A stretch of DNA of 60,007 nucleotides from Betaproteobacteria bacterium RIFCSPLOWO2_12_FULL_62_58 (GCA_001772005.1 MERI01000168.1:1-60007), one strand, 5' to 3'; shown: positions 33,917 through 43,403, counted from the first letter of the stretch. Made by a program: numbers and translations. Notes: a model not told the origin generated them from the letters alone.

Positions 33917-33924
33917 ACGGCTTT

Positions 33925-34032
33925 GAGGTGAGGAGTGAAGGGTGAAGGATGAAGGGAAAAACACGCCGGACGGCGATGCCTCACGCCTTGCGCCTCATTC
34001 TTTTCAATACCCCCTTGAGGGGTACGCCTCAC
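33925..34032. repeat. Complex repeat between ftsW and murG
   Basis: Purine arm GAGGTGA, GGAGTGA, AGGGTGA, AGGATGA (33925-33952) faces GCCTCAC, GCCTTGC, GCCTCAT (33978-33998). A 33-bp block identical to one inside murE follows (33996-34028), then another GCCTCAC (34026-34032). It fills the gap up to the murG start. Confidence 0.85.
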
Positions 34033-34040
34033 GCACAATC

Positions 34041-35165
34041 ATGATCATGGCGGGAGGCACCGGTGGGCACATCTTCCCGGCTTTGTCCGTGGCGGAATAC
34101 CTGCGCGCGCAGGGCTGGCAAGTCGTGTGGCTGGGCGCTCGCGGCGGTATGGAAGCCGAGTTGGTTTCACCCAAAGGCTACACCATGGCATGGATCCGGT
34201 TCACCGGCGTGCGTGGCAGGAGCTTCCTGTCTCTGCTGCTGCTGCCGCTCAACTTGTTGATTGCTTTCTGGCAGAGCGCCCGGGCGATCTTCCTGCACCG
34301 CCCGCACGTGGTGCTCGGCATGGGCGGTTATGTGGCGTTTCCCGGCGGCATGATGGCCTCGTTCCTCAACCGCCCGCTGGTGATCCACGAGCAGAACTCG
34401 GTTGCGGGGCTGGCCAACCGTGTATTGGCGCTGATCGCCGACCGTATCCTGGTTGCTTTTCCGCGTCCCTTCGCAACGGATGACGGCACGAGGACAGAGA
34501 CGGGAGCCCATCCCAGGGCAAGAAGTTTCTCGTCCCTTATCCCTCATCCCTCATCCTTCACAGTAGTTGGCAATCCGGTGCGCGACGAAATCGCCGCGCT
34601 CGACCGGCCCGAAGCGCGGTTTGCCGCGCGCTCGGGCCGGCTGCAGCTGCTGGTGATCGGCGGCAGCCTCGGCGCGCAGGTGCTGAACGAGACGGTGCCG
34701 CGGGCGCTCGCGCTGCTGCCGGAGCAGGCGCGCCCGCGCGTCACGCACCAATCGGGCGCAGCGCACATCGCCGCGCTGCGCGAGCACTACGCCCGTAGCG
34801 GCATTGCGGCGGAACTCGTCCCATTCATCGACAACATGGCGGCGCATTATGCCGCGGCCGATCTCGTTGTCTGCCGCGCCGGCGCCACGACTATCGCCGA
34901 GCTGGCCGCGGCCGGCGTGGCGAGCGTGCTCGTGCCGTATCCACGTGCAGTCGACGACCACCAGACGGTGAACGCACGCTACCTGGTCGAGCGCGGCGCC
35001 GCGGTGCTGCTTCCCCAACACGAATTCACGGTCGAGAAACTCGCCGGGTTGCTGGCAGAGTTTACGCGCGACAAGCTCCTCGCGATGGCGCGCGCGGCAC
35101 GCGCGGCGGCCAAACCCGAAGCTACCCGTGCGGTGGCGGAGGTCTGCATGGAGCTCGCAGCGTGA
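34041..35165 (+). CDS. murG: Lipid II synthase (GlcNAc transferase) MurG
   Basis: A GT28 glycosyltransferase of 374 residues from ATG 34041: MAGGTGGHIFPALSVAEYLR, WLGARGGMEAELV, HEQNSVAGLANR, IGGSLGAQVLNE and CRAGATTIAELAAAGVASVLVPYP. It adds GlcNAc to lipid I on the inner membrane face. Family alignment suggests a few residues before MIMAGG, so a start at ATG 33942, reading through the repeat, is a real alternative. Before VVGNPVR there is an extra stretch of about 25 residues that ends in a CCCTCAT array. Confidence 0.94.
   Translation: MIMAGGTGGHIFPALSVAEYLRAQGWQVVWLGARGGMEAELVSPKGYTMAWIRFTGVRGRSFLSLLLLPLNLLIAFWQSARAIFLHRPHVVLGMGGYVAFPGGMMASFLNRPLVIHEQNSVAGLANRVLALIADRILVAFPRPFATDDGTRTETGAHPRARSFSSLIPHPSSFTVVGNPVRDEIAALDRPEARFAARSGRLQLLVIGGSLGAQVLNETVPRALALLPEQARPRVTHQSGAAHIAALREHYARSGIAAELVPFIDNMAAHYAAADLVVCRAGATTIAELAAAGVASVLVPYPRAVDDHQTVNARYLVERGAAVLLPQHEFTVEKLAGLLAEFTRDKLLAMARAARAAAKPEATRAVAEVCMELAA
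34479..34561. repeat. In-frame heptamer arrays of murG
   Basis: CCCTTAT, CCCTCAT, CCCTCAT, CCTTCAC (34534-34561), preceded by a weak purine-rich counterpart around 34479-34514 (GGATGAC, GGACAGA-like units). It is translated as part of the extra loop between the two MurG domains. Confidence 0.75.
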
Positions 35166-35175
35166 GTCTGAAAGC

Positions 35176-35288
35176 GAGAGGAGAAAGGAGAGAGGAGAGA
35201 GGCGTGGTTTACAACACGTTTGTCGTTCGCTTTTTGCCTGACACCTCACACCGCACCGAGATCTTGCGCCTCTCGCCTCTCGCCTCTC
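35176..35288. repeat. Inverted heptamer arrays between murG and murC
   Basis: GAGAGGA, GAAAGGA, GAGAGGA, GAGAGGC (35176-35203) face GCCTCTC three times (35268-35288). The second arm ends 11 bp before a duplicated murC start region. Confidence 0.85.
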
Positions 35289-35299
35289 TGGAGCCGTTC

Positions 35300-35458
35300 G
35301 TGCGGCATAAAGTCAAGCACATTCATTTCGTCGGCGGAGGCGGGGACGCCATGAGCAGGGAGCAGGGCCCCGTCGCTTTTGGGGTGACGGGATGCGACCG
35401 GCCGCGATTGGCGCCGGCCGCCGATGGTATTGCGTCGACCGTGGACGGCCCGCGATGA
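35300..35458 (+). other. Duplicated murC 5' end forming a 52-codon upstream ORF
   Basis: GTG 35300 opens a frame whose first 35 bases match the true murC start (35455-35489) at 32 positions. The similarity continues weakly to the ATGAGC at 35351/35506, with constant offset 155 bp. The peptide starts [13 protein letters not shown], then diverges, and ends at TGA 35456-35458, overlapping the murC ATG as ATGA. It may be translated and coupled to murC, or be a scar of a local duplication. No function is assigned. Confidence 0.7.
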
Positions 35459-36861
35459 GGCACAAAGTCAAGCACATTCATTTCGTCGGAATCGGCGGCG
35501 CGGGCATGAGCGGCATTGCCGAAGTGCTCGTCAATCTCGGCTATCAAGTGAGCGGCTCGGATCTCGCCGACAACGCGGCGACCCGGCGATTGAAGGAACT
35601 CGGCGCTGAAGTGTTCCGGGGACATGGCGCGGAAAACGCAGTTGGAGCCGACGCGGTGGTGGTCTCGAGCGCCGTGCGGGAAGACAACCCCGAAGTGGCA
35701 GCGGCGCGCGCAAGAAACATTCCGATTGTGCCGCGTGCGCTCATGCTGGCGGAACTGATGCGGCTCAAGCAGGGGATCGCGGTCGCCGGCACCCACGGCA
35801 AGACCACGACTACGAGCCTGATCTCGAGCGTGCTGGCGGAAGCGGACATGGATCCGACTTTCGTGATCGGTGGTCGGCTGGAGGCCGCAGGTTCGCATGC
35901 CAAGCTCGGCAGCGGCGAGTTCATCGTGGTCGAGGCCGACGAGTCCGACGCCTCCTTTCTGTATCTGCAGCCCACGCTGGCGGTGGTTACCAACATCGAC
36001 GCCGACCACATGGAAACCTACGATCATTCGCTCGACAAGCTCAAGCAGGCATTCATTGACTTCGTGCAGCACCTGCCGTTTTACGGGGTGGCGGTGCTGT
36101 GCGTCGACGATGCCAACGTGCGCGCGATCATGCCGCGGCTTACCAAACCGATCGTGACTTACGGGCTCGCGCCGGAAGCCCAGATCCGCGCCGCCGACGT
36201 CACGGCTGCCGGCAGCCGGATGAAATTCCGCGTGGTGCGCGCCGCCAACGGCAAAAAACCCTCCGATCTTGCGATCACCCTCAATCTGCCGGGCGTGCAC
36301 AACGTGCAGAATGCGCTCGCCGCGGTCGCGGTCGGGATGGAAGTCGGCGTGCCGGATAACAAGATCGTACAAGCGCTTGCCGAATTCAGAGGCGTGGGCC
36401 GGCGCTTCCAGCAGCACGGCGAGATCGGGTTGCCCGGCGGCGGGAGCTTCACGCTGATCGACGACTACGGCCATCACCCGGCGGAAATGGCGGCAACGTT
36501 GGCGGCCGCGCGCGGCGCCTACCCCGGGCGGCGGCTGATGCTCGCCTTTCAGCCCCACCGCTACACGCGCACCCGCGACTGCTTCGAGGATTTCGTGACA
36601 GTGCTGTCCCTCGCCGATGTGCTGCTGCTGACCGAAGTTTACGCGGCCGGCGAGGCGCCGATCGTTGCCGCCGACGGCCGGGCGCTGGCGCGCGCAGTGC
36701 GCGTGCTCGGCAAGGTCGAACCAATTTTTGTCGAGAGCGTTGCCGACTTGCCAGCAGAGATTCGTGCCGCGGCGCGCGATGGCGATGTGGTGCTGACGAT
36801 GGGCGCTGGCTCGATCGGAAGCGTTGCGGGGGTACTGGCAAGGATGAAGGATGAAGGATGA
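35455..36861 (+). CDS. murC: UDP-MurNAc:L-alanine ligase MurC
   Basis: A 468-residue Mur ligase: [22 protein letters not shown] (dinucleotide-type start), SSAV, ATP loop [48 protein letters not shown] and [11 protein letters not shown]. It commits UDP-MurNAc to peptide addition. ATG 35455 starts exactly at the family N terminus. The C-terminal ARMKDEG and the stop are encoded by an AGGATGA heptamer array. Confidence 0.97.
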   Translation: MRHKVKHIHFVGIGGAGMSGIAEVLVNLGYQVSGSDLADNAATRRLKELGAEVFRGHGAENAVGADAVVVSSAVREDNPEVAAARARNIPIVPRALMLAELMRLKQGIAVAGTHGKTTTTSLISSVLAEADMDPTFVIGGRLEAAGSHAKLGSGEFIVVEADESDASFLYLQPTLAVVTNIDADHMETYDHSLDKLKQAFIDFVQHLPFYGVAVLCVDDANVRAIMPRLTKPIVTYGLAPEAQIRAADVTAAGSRMKFRVVRAANGKKPSDLAITLNLPGVHNVQNALAAVAVGMEVGVPDNKIVQALAEFRGVGRRFQQHGEIGLPGGGSFTLIDDYGHHPAEMAATLAAARGAYPGRRLMLAFQPHRYTRTRDCFEDFVTVLSLADVLLLTEVYAAGEAPIVAADGRALARAVRVLGKVEPIFVESVADLPAEIRAAARDGDVVLTMGAGSIGSVAGVLARMKDEG

Positions 36862-36938
36862 AGACCGCAATGCTAATGCGGGCTCCACGAGAGTTGCGCG
36901 CAACGAACCGTCATTCTTCGGCCTTCATCCTTCCGCCA
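36841..36938. repeat. Inverted heptamer arrays at the murC-murB junction
   Basis: AGGATGA three times (36841-36861) faces TCATTCT, TCGGCCT, TCATCCT, TCCGCCA (36911-36938). The murC stop TGA is the last three bases of the third unit. Confidence 0.9.
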
Positions 36939-36950
36939 TGGTCTGTGGAC

Positions 36951-37901
36951 ATGAGGATAGCGGACGACGCAATGCCGATTGGGGCTGATTTGCGGGGGCA
37001 GCTGCGACACAACGAGCCGATGGCGCGCCATGTCAGTTGGCGCGCCGGCGGCGTCGTCGACCGCGCTTATATGCCGGCCGACCTCGCCGACCTGCAGGAG
37101 TTTCTGCGCGGGCTCCCTGCGGCCGAGCCGGTTCACTTCGTCGGACTGGGAAGCAATCTGCTGGTGCGCGACGGAGGATTGCGCGGCACCGTGATTTTCA
37201 CCCACTGGGCGCTGAAGCAGTTCCGCGTCGAGACGCGGGGCGGCGAAATCTACGCTGAGGCCGGGGTGGCGAGCCCGAAGGTCGCGCGCTTTGCCGCCTT
37301 GCACGATCTTGCCGGCGCGGAATTCCTCGCCGGCATCCCGGGCACCGTCGGTGGAGCGTTGGCGATGAATGCCGGCTGCTACGGCGGCGAGACGTGGAAC
37401 ATCGTCGCCCGGGTGCGCACCATTGATCGCCGCGGGCAGCTACAGGAACGCACGCCGGCGCACTACCAGATTGATTACCGCACAGTGGTTCTGAAGGCCG
37501 AAGGCGAAAGGCGGAACGAAGAGTGGTTCGTTGCGGCAAATTTCCTTCTGCCGCGCGGCAGCGGGGACGAATCGCGCCGCAAGATCAAGGAACTGCTGGA
37601 ACGGCGCATCGCTACGCAGCCGCTCAACCAGCCCAACGCGGGTTCGGTGTTTCGCAATCCTAAGGGCGATTATGCAGCGCGGTTGATCGAGACCTGCGGG
37701 CTGAAAGGGCACGCGATCGGCGGCGCGGTGATTTCGCCGAAGCACGCCAACTTCATCGTCAACCGGGACGGGGCACGCGCCGCTGACATCGAGGCATTGA
37801 TCGAACTCGCGCGGCGCGCGGTGAAGGAAAAGTTCGGCATCGAGCTCGAATGCGAAGTGAAGATCATCGGAGAGGCGACAGGAGAGAGGGGAAAGGCGTG
37901 A
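36951..37901 (+). CDS. murB: UDP-N-acetylenolpyruvoylglucosamine reductase MurB
   Basis: A 316-residue FAD enzyme from ATG 36951: [29 protein letters not shown] (FAD binding), [21 protein letters not shown], the catalytic-Ser segment [19 protein letters not shown] and a C-terminal Glu in [12 protein letters not shown] start at ATG 36858, overlapping murC as ATGA, would add 31 residues encoded by the repeat; ATG 36972 is also possible. The extra residues AEGERRNEE after YRTVVLK come from an internal array (37493-37520). Confidence 0.94.
   Translation: MRIADDAMPIGADLRGQLRHNEPMARHVSWRAGGVVDRAYMPADLADLQEFLRGLPAAEPVHFVGLGSNLLVRDGGLRGTVIFTHWALKQFRVETRGGEIYAEAGVASPKVARFAALHDLAGAEFLAGIPGTVGGALAMNAGCYGGETWNIVARVRTIDRRGQLQERTPAHYQIDYRTVVLKAEGERRNEEWFVAANFLLPRGSGDESRRKIKELLERRIATQPLNQPNAGSVFRNPKGDYAARLIETCGLKGHAIGGAVISPKHANFIVNRDGARAADIEALIELARRAVKEKFGIELECEVKIIGEATGERGKA
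37493..37520. repeat. In-frame heptamer array of murB
   Basis: GAAGGCC, GAAGGCG, AAAGGCG, GAACGAA. It is translated as KAEGERRNE between two beta strands. Confidence 0.7.
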
Positions 37902-37983
37902 CACATCGCGTCGTCTTACCGCTGACTTGGGTATTGGGGAGCGCAACATGACGACGCCTCTCGCTTCTCGCCTCTCGCCTCTC
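37872..37983. repeat. Inverted heptamer arrays spanning murB end and ddl start
   Basis: GAGGCGA, CAGGAGA, GAGGGGA, AAGGCGT (37872-37899) face GCCTCTC, GCTTCTC, GCCTCTC, GCCTCTC (37956-37983). The first arm holds the end of murB; the second is inside ddl, encoding its N terminus. Confidence 0.85.
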
Positions 37984-38889
37984 GCATTTGGAAAGGTCGC
38001 GGTGTTAATGGGCGGCCAATCGGCGGAACGGGAAATCTCGCTGATGTCGGGAAAGAAAGTGCTCGAGGCGCTGCAGAATGCGGGCGTCGACGCACGTGCG
38101 TTTGATCCGGCCGAGCGCCAAGTGTTCGAGCTCAAGAAAGAAGGGTTCGATCGCGTGTTTATTGCGTTGCATGGACGCTATGGCGAGGACGGGACGGTGC
38201 AGGGTGCGCTCGAACTGCTCGGCATTCCCTACACGGGCAGCGGCGTCATGGCTTCGGCGCTGTGCATGGACAAGGTCAGGACCAAGCTGGTGTGGCTCGG
38301 CTCCGGGCTGCCTACGCCGCGTTACGAGGTCATTCGCACCGACAGCAACTGGACGGATGTCGCCGCCCGTCTCGGGCTGCCGTTGATTGTCAAGCCTGCG
38401 CGAGAGGGTTCAACTCTCGGCCTTACCAAAGTGGCGAAGACCACCGATCTGCGGACGGCCTTCGATAACGCGACGCGATACGACCCCCTCGTGCTGGCGG
38501 AGGAGTTCGTGGAGGGAGACGAACTTACCGCCGGTTTCCTCGGCGAGCAGCCGCTGCCTCTGATCCGCATCGAGGCGCCCCAGGGCAACTACGACTACCA
38601 GAACAAATATTTCGGCGACGAGACCCGATATTTCTGCCCTTGCGGCCTGCCCGCGGATCAGGAACGGTCGATCCAGGTGCTGGTCATGCGTTCGGTCGAG
38701 GCGCTGGGCTGCAGCGGCTGGGGCCGCGCCGATCTCATCCGCAGGCATGACGGCACGGTGTCTCTGCTGGAGATGAATACTTCGCCCGGGATGACCGGGC
38801 ACAGCTTGGTGCCAATGGCCGCGCGCGTGGCGGGAATCAGCTTCGAGCAGCTGGTGCTGAGAATTCTGGAGCTGGCCCATGTGGGATAG
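37948..38889 (+). CDS. ddl: D-alanine-D-alanine ligase
   Basis: A 313-residue ATP-grasp enzyme: [88 protein letters not shown] and [23 protein letters not shown] 37948 has GGGGAG seven bases upstream. Its first twelve codons ([12 protein letters not shown]) are encoded by a GCCTCTC array and precede the conserved [10 protein letters not shown]. The 3' end overlaps ftsQ by 11 bp. Confidence 0.96.
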   Translation: MTTPLASRLSPLAFGKVAVLMGGQSAEREISLMSGKKVLEALQNAGVDARAFDPAERQVFELKKEGFDRVFIALHGRYGEDGTVQGALELLGIPYTGSGVMASALCMDKVRTKLVWLGSGLPTPRYEVIRTDSNWTDVAARLGLPLIVKPAREGSTLGLTKVAKTTDLRTAFDNATRYDPLVLAEEFVEGDELTAGFLGEQPLPLIRIEAPQGNYDYQNKYFGDETRYFCPCGLPADQERSIQVLVMRSVEALGCSGWGRADLIRRHDGTVSLLEMNTSPGMTGHSLVPMAARVAGISFEQLVLRILELAHVG

Positions 38890-39616
38890 GCCGGACCTGC
38901 TAAACCGATTCGCCGATCTGCTGGTCACGGTGGCGGCGCTGGCTGCGTTCTACGGCGCGGCACATTTCGTGGTCCGCCTGCCGGTGTTTCCGCTGCACGA
39001 GGTGCGCGTCACGAGCGCGCTCACGCATCTGACGAGCGAGGACATCGAAACCATGATCAAGCGCGAGATCAAGGGGAACTTCTTCACGCTCGATCTTGCC
39101 GCGACGCGGGCCGCGTTCGAAAAGTTGCCATGGGTCCGAGAAGCCGGGGTGCGCCGGCACTGGCCCGCCCGCCTTGACGTCACGCTGGAGGAGCACGTGC
39201 CGCTTGCGCGCTGGGGCAACCTCGCGCTCGTCAACACCCACGGTGAAGTATTCGAGGCTCGATACGACGGGGACTTGCCGGTCTTTGTGGGTCCGGCCGA
39301 GTCCGCCAAGGAAATTGCGATCCAGTACGAGTACTTTCGGCGCAGCCTCGCCGCGATCGGCAAGACCCCGGTGCAGGTACAGCTGTCGGCGCGGCGTGCA
39401 TGGGAGGTGCGGCTCGATGGAGGACCGACGCTCGAGCTCGGCCGCGAGCAGGTCGAAGCGCGGCTCGCGCGGTTTGTCGCCGCATACAGCCGCTCGCTGG
39501 GACGGCTTGGGCGGCGCATCGATTACGTCGATCTGCGCTACATCAACGGGTTTGCGGTGCGCATCCCCGAGCTGAGGTTCGAAAAAGCCGAGCCGAAGCG
39601 GCGCCGCAGCGCGTAG
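38879..39616 (+). CDS. ftsQ: Cell division protein FtsQ
   Basis: A 245-residue bitopic protein: cytoplasmic start, membrane helix ([19 protein letters not shown]), and a POTRA domain ([37 protein letters not shown]). The beta domain follows ([29 protein letters not shown]) with [16 protein letters not shown] near the end. It is a scaffold of the divisome with FtsB and FtsL. A basic tail (PKRRRSA) ends the protein. Confidence 0.94.
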   Translation: MWDRPDLLNRFADLLVTVAALAAFYGAAHFVVRLPVFPLHEVRVTSALTHLTSEDIETMIKREIKGNFFTLDLAATRAAFEKLPWVREAGVRRHWPARLDVTLEEHVPLARWGNLALVNTHGEVFEARYDGDLPVFVGPAESAKEIAIQYEYFRRSLAAIGKTPVQVQLSARRAWEVRLDGGPTLELGREQVEARLARFVAAYSRSLGRLGRRIDYVDLRYINGFAVRIPELRFEKAEPKRRRSA

Positions 39617-39630
39617 GGGCGGGAACGGAC

Positions 39631-40869
39631 ATGCACAAGATCAGAGACAACAAGAAATTGATCGTGGGGCTCGATATCGGCACTTCGAAAATCGCGGCGA
39701 TCGTTGCCGAACTCAAGCCGGAGGGCGGCTTCGAAATCATCGGCATGGGCAGCCATCCGTCGCGCGGTCTCAAGAAGGGTGTCGTGGTCAACATCGAAAC
39801 CACGGTCAACGCCATCCAGCGCGCGCTGGAGGAGGCCGAACTCATGGCCGACTGCAAGATCCGCGAGGTTTACACCGGGATCGCAGGCAGCCATATCAAG
39901 AGCTTCAACTCGCAGGGCATGGTCGCGATCAAGGACAAGGAAGTCGCGCAAATGGACATCGATCGCGTGATCGAGACCGCCAAGGCGGTGCAGATCCCGA
40001 ACGACCAGCAGATCCTGCACATCCTCAACCAGGAATTCGTCATCGACGGCCAGGAGGATGTGCGCGAACCGCTCGGCATGTCGGGTGTGCGCCTCGAGGT
40101 CAAGGTGCACATCGTGACCGGCGCGGTTTCCGCCGCACAGAACATCATCAAGTGCGTGCGTCGCTGCGGGTTGGAGGTGCGCGACCTGATCCTGCAGCCG
40201 CTTGCTTCCACGCTGGCGGTGATTACCGAGGACGAGAAAGACCTCGGGGTATGCCTGGTCGATATCGGCGGCGGCACCACCGACGTTGCGGTCTTTACGC
40301 ACGGCGCGATCCGCCATACCGCGGTTATTCCGATCGCCGGCGACCAGATTACCAACGATATCGCCATGGCGCTGCGCACCCCGACCAAGGATGCCGAGGA
40401 TATCAAGCAGCGCTTCGGGTGTGCGCTGTCGCAACTTGCCGATCCGCAGGAGATGGTGGAAGTGCCGGGCGTGGGCGACCGCGTGTCGCGCCAGCTTTCG
40501 CGCAAGACGCTCGCCGAGGTAATCGAGCCGCGGGTCGAGGAGCTGTACTCGCTGGTGCAGGCCGAGCTCAGACGCAGCGGCTACGAGGAGCTGCTGTCTT
40601 CGGGAGTCGTCATTACCGGCGGCTCGAGCATCATGCAGGGCATGGTCGACCTGGGTGAGGAGATTTTCCACATGCCGGTGCGCATCGGGCAGCCGAACTA
40701 CAGCGGCGGACTTGCGGAGGTGGTGCGCCATCCGCGCTATTCGACCGGCGTCGGGCTTTTGCTCGCGGGCGTGCAGCAGCATCGCAACCGCGAGCTCGCG
40801 CGCATGCAGATTAGTACGTTCCAGCAGGTGCTGGAAAGGATGAAGAGCTGGTTCACGGGAAATTTTTGA
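39631..40869 (+). CDS. ftsA: Cell division protein FtsA
   Basis: A 412-residue actin-fold ATPase: KLIVGLDIGTSKIAAIVAE (phosphate 1), GIAGSHIKSFNSQG (1C domain), VDIGGGTTDVAVF (phosphate 2), GVVITGGSSIMQGM (adenosine) and the amphipathic C-terminal membrane-targeting helix FQQVLERMKSWFTGNF. It anchors FtsZ to the membrane. ATG 39631 starts at the conserved N terminus; upstream in-frame codons lie within ftsQ. Confidence 0.97.
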   Translation: MHKIRDNKKLIVGLDIGTSKIAAIVAELKPEGGFEIIGMGSHPSRGLKKGVVVNIETTVNAIQRALEEAELMADCKIREVYTGIAGSHIKSFNSQGMVAIKDKEVAQMDIDRVIETAKAVQIPNDQQILHILNQEFVIDGQEDVREPLGMSGVRLEVKVHIVTGAVSAAQNIIKCVRRCGLEVRDLILQPLASTLAVITEDEKDLGVCLVDIGGGTTDVAVFTHGAIRHTAVIPIAGDQITNDIAMALRTPTKDAEDIKQRFGCALSQLADPQEMVEVPGVGDRVSRQLSRKTLAEVIEPRVEELYSLVQAELRRSGYEELLSSGVVITGGSSIMQGMVDLGEEIFHMPVRIGQPNYSGGLAEVVRHPRYSTGVGLLLAGVQQHRNRELARMQISTFQQVLERMKSWFTGNF

Positions 40870-40944
40870 TGGCGGCATCCATGCACATGGCATTGGCGAT
40901 CGTTCGATTTGTGTCTGCAATTTGACTGTTAAAAGGAGGTCCAC

Positions 40945-42105
40945 ATGATTGAGCTCATTGATACGCAGAACCAGGAGGCGGTAATCAAGGTAATCGGCGT
41001 CGGCGGCTGCGGCGGCAACGCGATCGACCACATGATCGCGCAGGGCGTGCAGGGCGTGGAGTTCATCAGCGCCAACACCGACGCGCAGGCTTTGAGGCGC
41101 AACCAGGCCAGGGTCCAACTGCAGCTCGGCGCGGGAGTCACCAAAGGATTGGGCGCCGGCGCCGATCCGGAGCTTGGCCGGCAGGCAGCGCTCGAGGACC
41201 GCGAGCGCATCGCGGAACTCATCGGCGGTGCCGACATGCTGTTCCTTACAGCCGGCATGGGCGGCGGCACCGGTACCGGAGCAGCGCCGGTGGTCGCCGA
41301 GGTCGCAAAGGAGCTGGGCATCCTGACGGTTGCGGTGGTGACCAAGCCATTCGCGTTCGAGGGCAAGCGCCAGAAGATTGCCTTGACCGGCATCGAAGCC
41401 TTGTCGCCCTACGTCGATTCGCTGATCGTTGTTCCCAACGACAAGCTGATGCAGGTGCTCGGCAATCAGGTCACGCTGGACGAAGCGTTCAAGGCCGCCA
41501 ACGACGTGTTGCATGGCGCGGTCGCCGGGATCGCCGAGATCATCAGCTGCCCGGGCATGATCAACGCCGACTTCGCCGACGTGCGCACCGTCATGTCGGA
41601 AATGGGCATGGCGATGATGGGCTCGGCCAAGTCGAGCGGCCCGGACCGGGCGCGGATGGCCGCCGACCAGGCGATTGCCTGCCCGTTGCTGGAAGACATC
41701 AACATCTCGGATGCGCGCGGGGTGCTGATCAACATCTCGGCGAGCAAAGCCACCTTCCAGCTGCAGGAAATGTACGACGTGATGGAAATCGTCAAGGCGT
41801 GCGCCGCCGAATCCGCAACCGTTATCCTCGGCGCCGTCTACGACGAGGGGATCGAGGACAACTTGCGCGTAACTTTGGTCGCCACCGGCTTGGGCAAGCC
41901 GCTCAGCCGCCAGCAGGCCAAACCGTTGATCGTGGTGCAGAAGACCGGCACCGACAACGCGCCTGCGGAAGTCGTCGACTACGATGCGCTCGATCAGCCC
42001 GCGGTGATCCGGCGGCGCAACCGTGACGCGACCATCGAGGCGATGCGCCAGTCGGGTGTCGAAATGCTGGACATCCCGGCGTTCCTGCGCAAGCAGGCGG
42101 ATTAG
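40945..42105 (+). CDS. ftsZ: Cell division GTPase FtsZ
   Basis: A 386-residue tubulin homologue: VIGVGGCGGNAIDHM, FISANTDAQAL, the tubulin signature GGGTGTGAAPVVAEVAKELG, the T7 region with NADFADVRTVM and the C-terminal conserved peptide DIPAFLRKQAD that binds FtsA and ZapD. An ideal ribosome site, AAGGAGG, lies 7 bp before the ATG, stronger than those of its neighbours, consistent with high FtsZ synthesis. zapD is also in this window (50965). Confidence 0.98.
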   Translation: MIELIDTQNQEAVIKVIGVGGCGGNAIDHMIAQGVQGVEFISANTDAQALRRNQARVQLQLGAGVTKGLGAGADPELGRQAALEDRERIAELIGGADMLFLTAGMGGGTGTGAAPVVAEVAKELGILTVAVVTKPFAFEGKRQKIALTGIEALSPYVDSLIVVPNDKLMQVLGNQVTLDEAFKAANDVLHGAVAGIAEIISCPGMINADFADVRTVMSEMGMAMMGSAKSSGPDRARMAADQAIACPLLEDINISDARGVLINISASKATFQLQEMYDVMEIVKACAAESATVILGAVYDEGIEDNLRVTLVATGLGKPLSRQQAKPLIVVQKTGTDNAPAEVVDYDALDQPAVIRRRNRDATIEAMRQSGVEMLDIPAFLRKQAD

Positions 42106-42151
42106 CGCGCCCATTCATGGGGATGCGACCGCGCAGGCGCGCGACGCGACA

Positions 42152-42177
42152 GGGCGTAACGAGTTGTAACGCCCTTT
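42152..42177 (+). terminator. Possible weak terminator after ftsZ
   Basis: GGGCGT (42152-42157) and ACGCCC (42169-42174) form a 6-bp stem followed by TTT. lpxC lies 63 bp further on, so read-through is likely. Confidence 0.35.
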
Positions 42178-42240
42178 GCCCGAGGGCGGGGGGATATGCT
42201 AGACTTCCACCTTAAGAGGTTGAAAAACTTAAGAGTTTTC

Positions 42241-43152
42241 GTGATCAAGCAACGCACATTAAAAAATATAATCCGCGCCACTGGCGTGGGATTGCATACG
42301 GGCGAGAAAGTCTATCTGACGTTGCGACCGGCTGCGGCGAACACCGGTATCGTGTTTCGCCGCACCGATCTCGTGAGTCCGGTCGAAATCCAAGCCGACC
42401 CCTACGCTGTCGGCGATACGCGACTGTCCTCATGTCTCGACAAGGGGGGGGTGCGTGTGTCCACCGTCGAACATCTGATGTCGGCGTTCGCGGGCTTGGG
42501 CGTAGACAACGCCTACGTCGATGTGACGGCACCGGAAGTGCCGATCATGGACGGCAGCGCCGGCCCCTTCGTGTTCCTGCTCCAATCGGCGGGGATCGAA
42601 GAGCAGAATGCGGCCAAGAAGTTCATCCGCATCCTGCAAACGGTAGAGGCCAAGGACGGCGACAAGTGGGTGCGGTTCGAGCCGCACAACGGTTTTAAAC
42701 TCGATCTCAGCATCGACTTCGACCACCCGGTGTTCGACCGCGCGCGCCAGTCCGTATGCGTTGACTTTTCGACCACCTCGTACGTCAAGGAAGTAAGCCG
42801 CGCGCGTACGTTCGGCTTCATGCAGGACGTGGAGAGTATGCGATCGCAGGGGCTGGCGCTGGGTGGCAGCCTCGAAAACGCGATCGTCATGGACGAATAC
42901 CGCGTGCTCAACAGCGACGGCCTGAGATATGACGATGAGTTCGTCAAACACAAGGTGTTGGATGCGATCGGCGACCTTTACCTCCTCGGCCACCCCTTGA
43001 TCGGCGCCTTCATCGGGTACAAGTCCGGGCACGCGATCAACAACCTGCTGCTGCGTCGTCTGCTCGAACAACGGCAGGCGTGGGAGTTTGCAACTTTCGA
43101 GCGCGCCGAGGACGCCCCGGCTTTCCTCGCTTGGCAACCGCAGCCCGCCTGA
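42241..43152 (+). CDS. lpxC: UDP-3-O-acyl-GlcNAc deacetylase LpxC
   Basis: A 303-residue zinc enzyme: [42 protein letters not shown] with zinc ligand His (about residue 78), [13 protein letters not shown] and [22 protein letters not shown] with the second zinc His and Asp. It is the committed step of lipid A synthesis. GTG 42241 is used; the longer frame adds codons not seen in the family. Last gene of the dcw block, as in other Betaproteobacteria. Confidence 0.97.
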   Translation: MIKQRTLKNIIRATGVGLHTGEKVYLTLRPAAANTGIVFRRTDLVSPVEIQADPYAVGDTRLSSCLDKGGVRVSTVEHLMSAFAGLGVDNAYVDVTAPEVPIMDGSAGPFVFLLQSAGIEEQNAAKKFIRILQTVEAKDGDKWVRFEPHNGFKLDLSIDFDHPVFDRARQSVCVDFSTTSYVKEVSRARTFGFMQDVESMRSQGLALGGSLENAIVMDEYRVLNSDGLRYDDEFVKHKVLDAIGDLYLLGHPLIGAFIGYKSGHAINNLLLRRLLEQRQAWEFATFERAEDAPAFLAWQPQPA

Positions 43153-43217
43153 GAATCAGGCCGGCGCGCGAGGCCGCTCAGTTCCAGCCGTCGTGCCCAC
43201 CCCGTAAGAGGTAGCGC

Positions 43218-43403
43218 TTGGTCGTCCTGAGACTGATCGGAATCCTGGTGTTGATTACGATCGGGCTCGGTCTCGTCCTCTATATGTTTACCCGCAACCG
43301 GCGTTACCTGACCTTTGCATGGCGAGTATTCCAGTTCGCGGTCGTCTTTCTGATGGTGTTCATGGCACTCTACGTGCTGGAGCGCCTGGTGCTCGTCATC
43401 TAG
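43218..43403 (+). CDS. Small two-helix membrane protein
   Basis: A 61-residue product with two hydrophobic helices (LRLIGILVLITIGLGLVLYMF and FQFAVVFLMVFMALYVL) separated by the basic turn TRNRRYLTFAWR. The start is TTG 43218 behind AAGAGG. I do not recognise a named family. It overlaps the end of the convergent dciA gene by 8 bp, and the frame is well conserved in composition, so I judge it real. Confidence 0.6.
   Translation: MVVLRLIGILVLITIGLGLVLYMFTRNRRYLTFAWRVFQFAVVFLMVFMALYVLERLVLVI

Noticed and set aside
39538..42114. An 858-codon open frame on the minus strand across ftsA and ftsZ, and a similar 930-codon frame across secA (44882-47674)
   Set aside because: Both are antisense shadows of highly GC-rich genes. 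The plus-strand products have every family motif, while the antisense translations are His/Arg-rich and show no recognisable domain.
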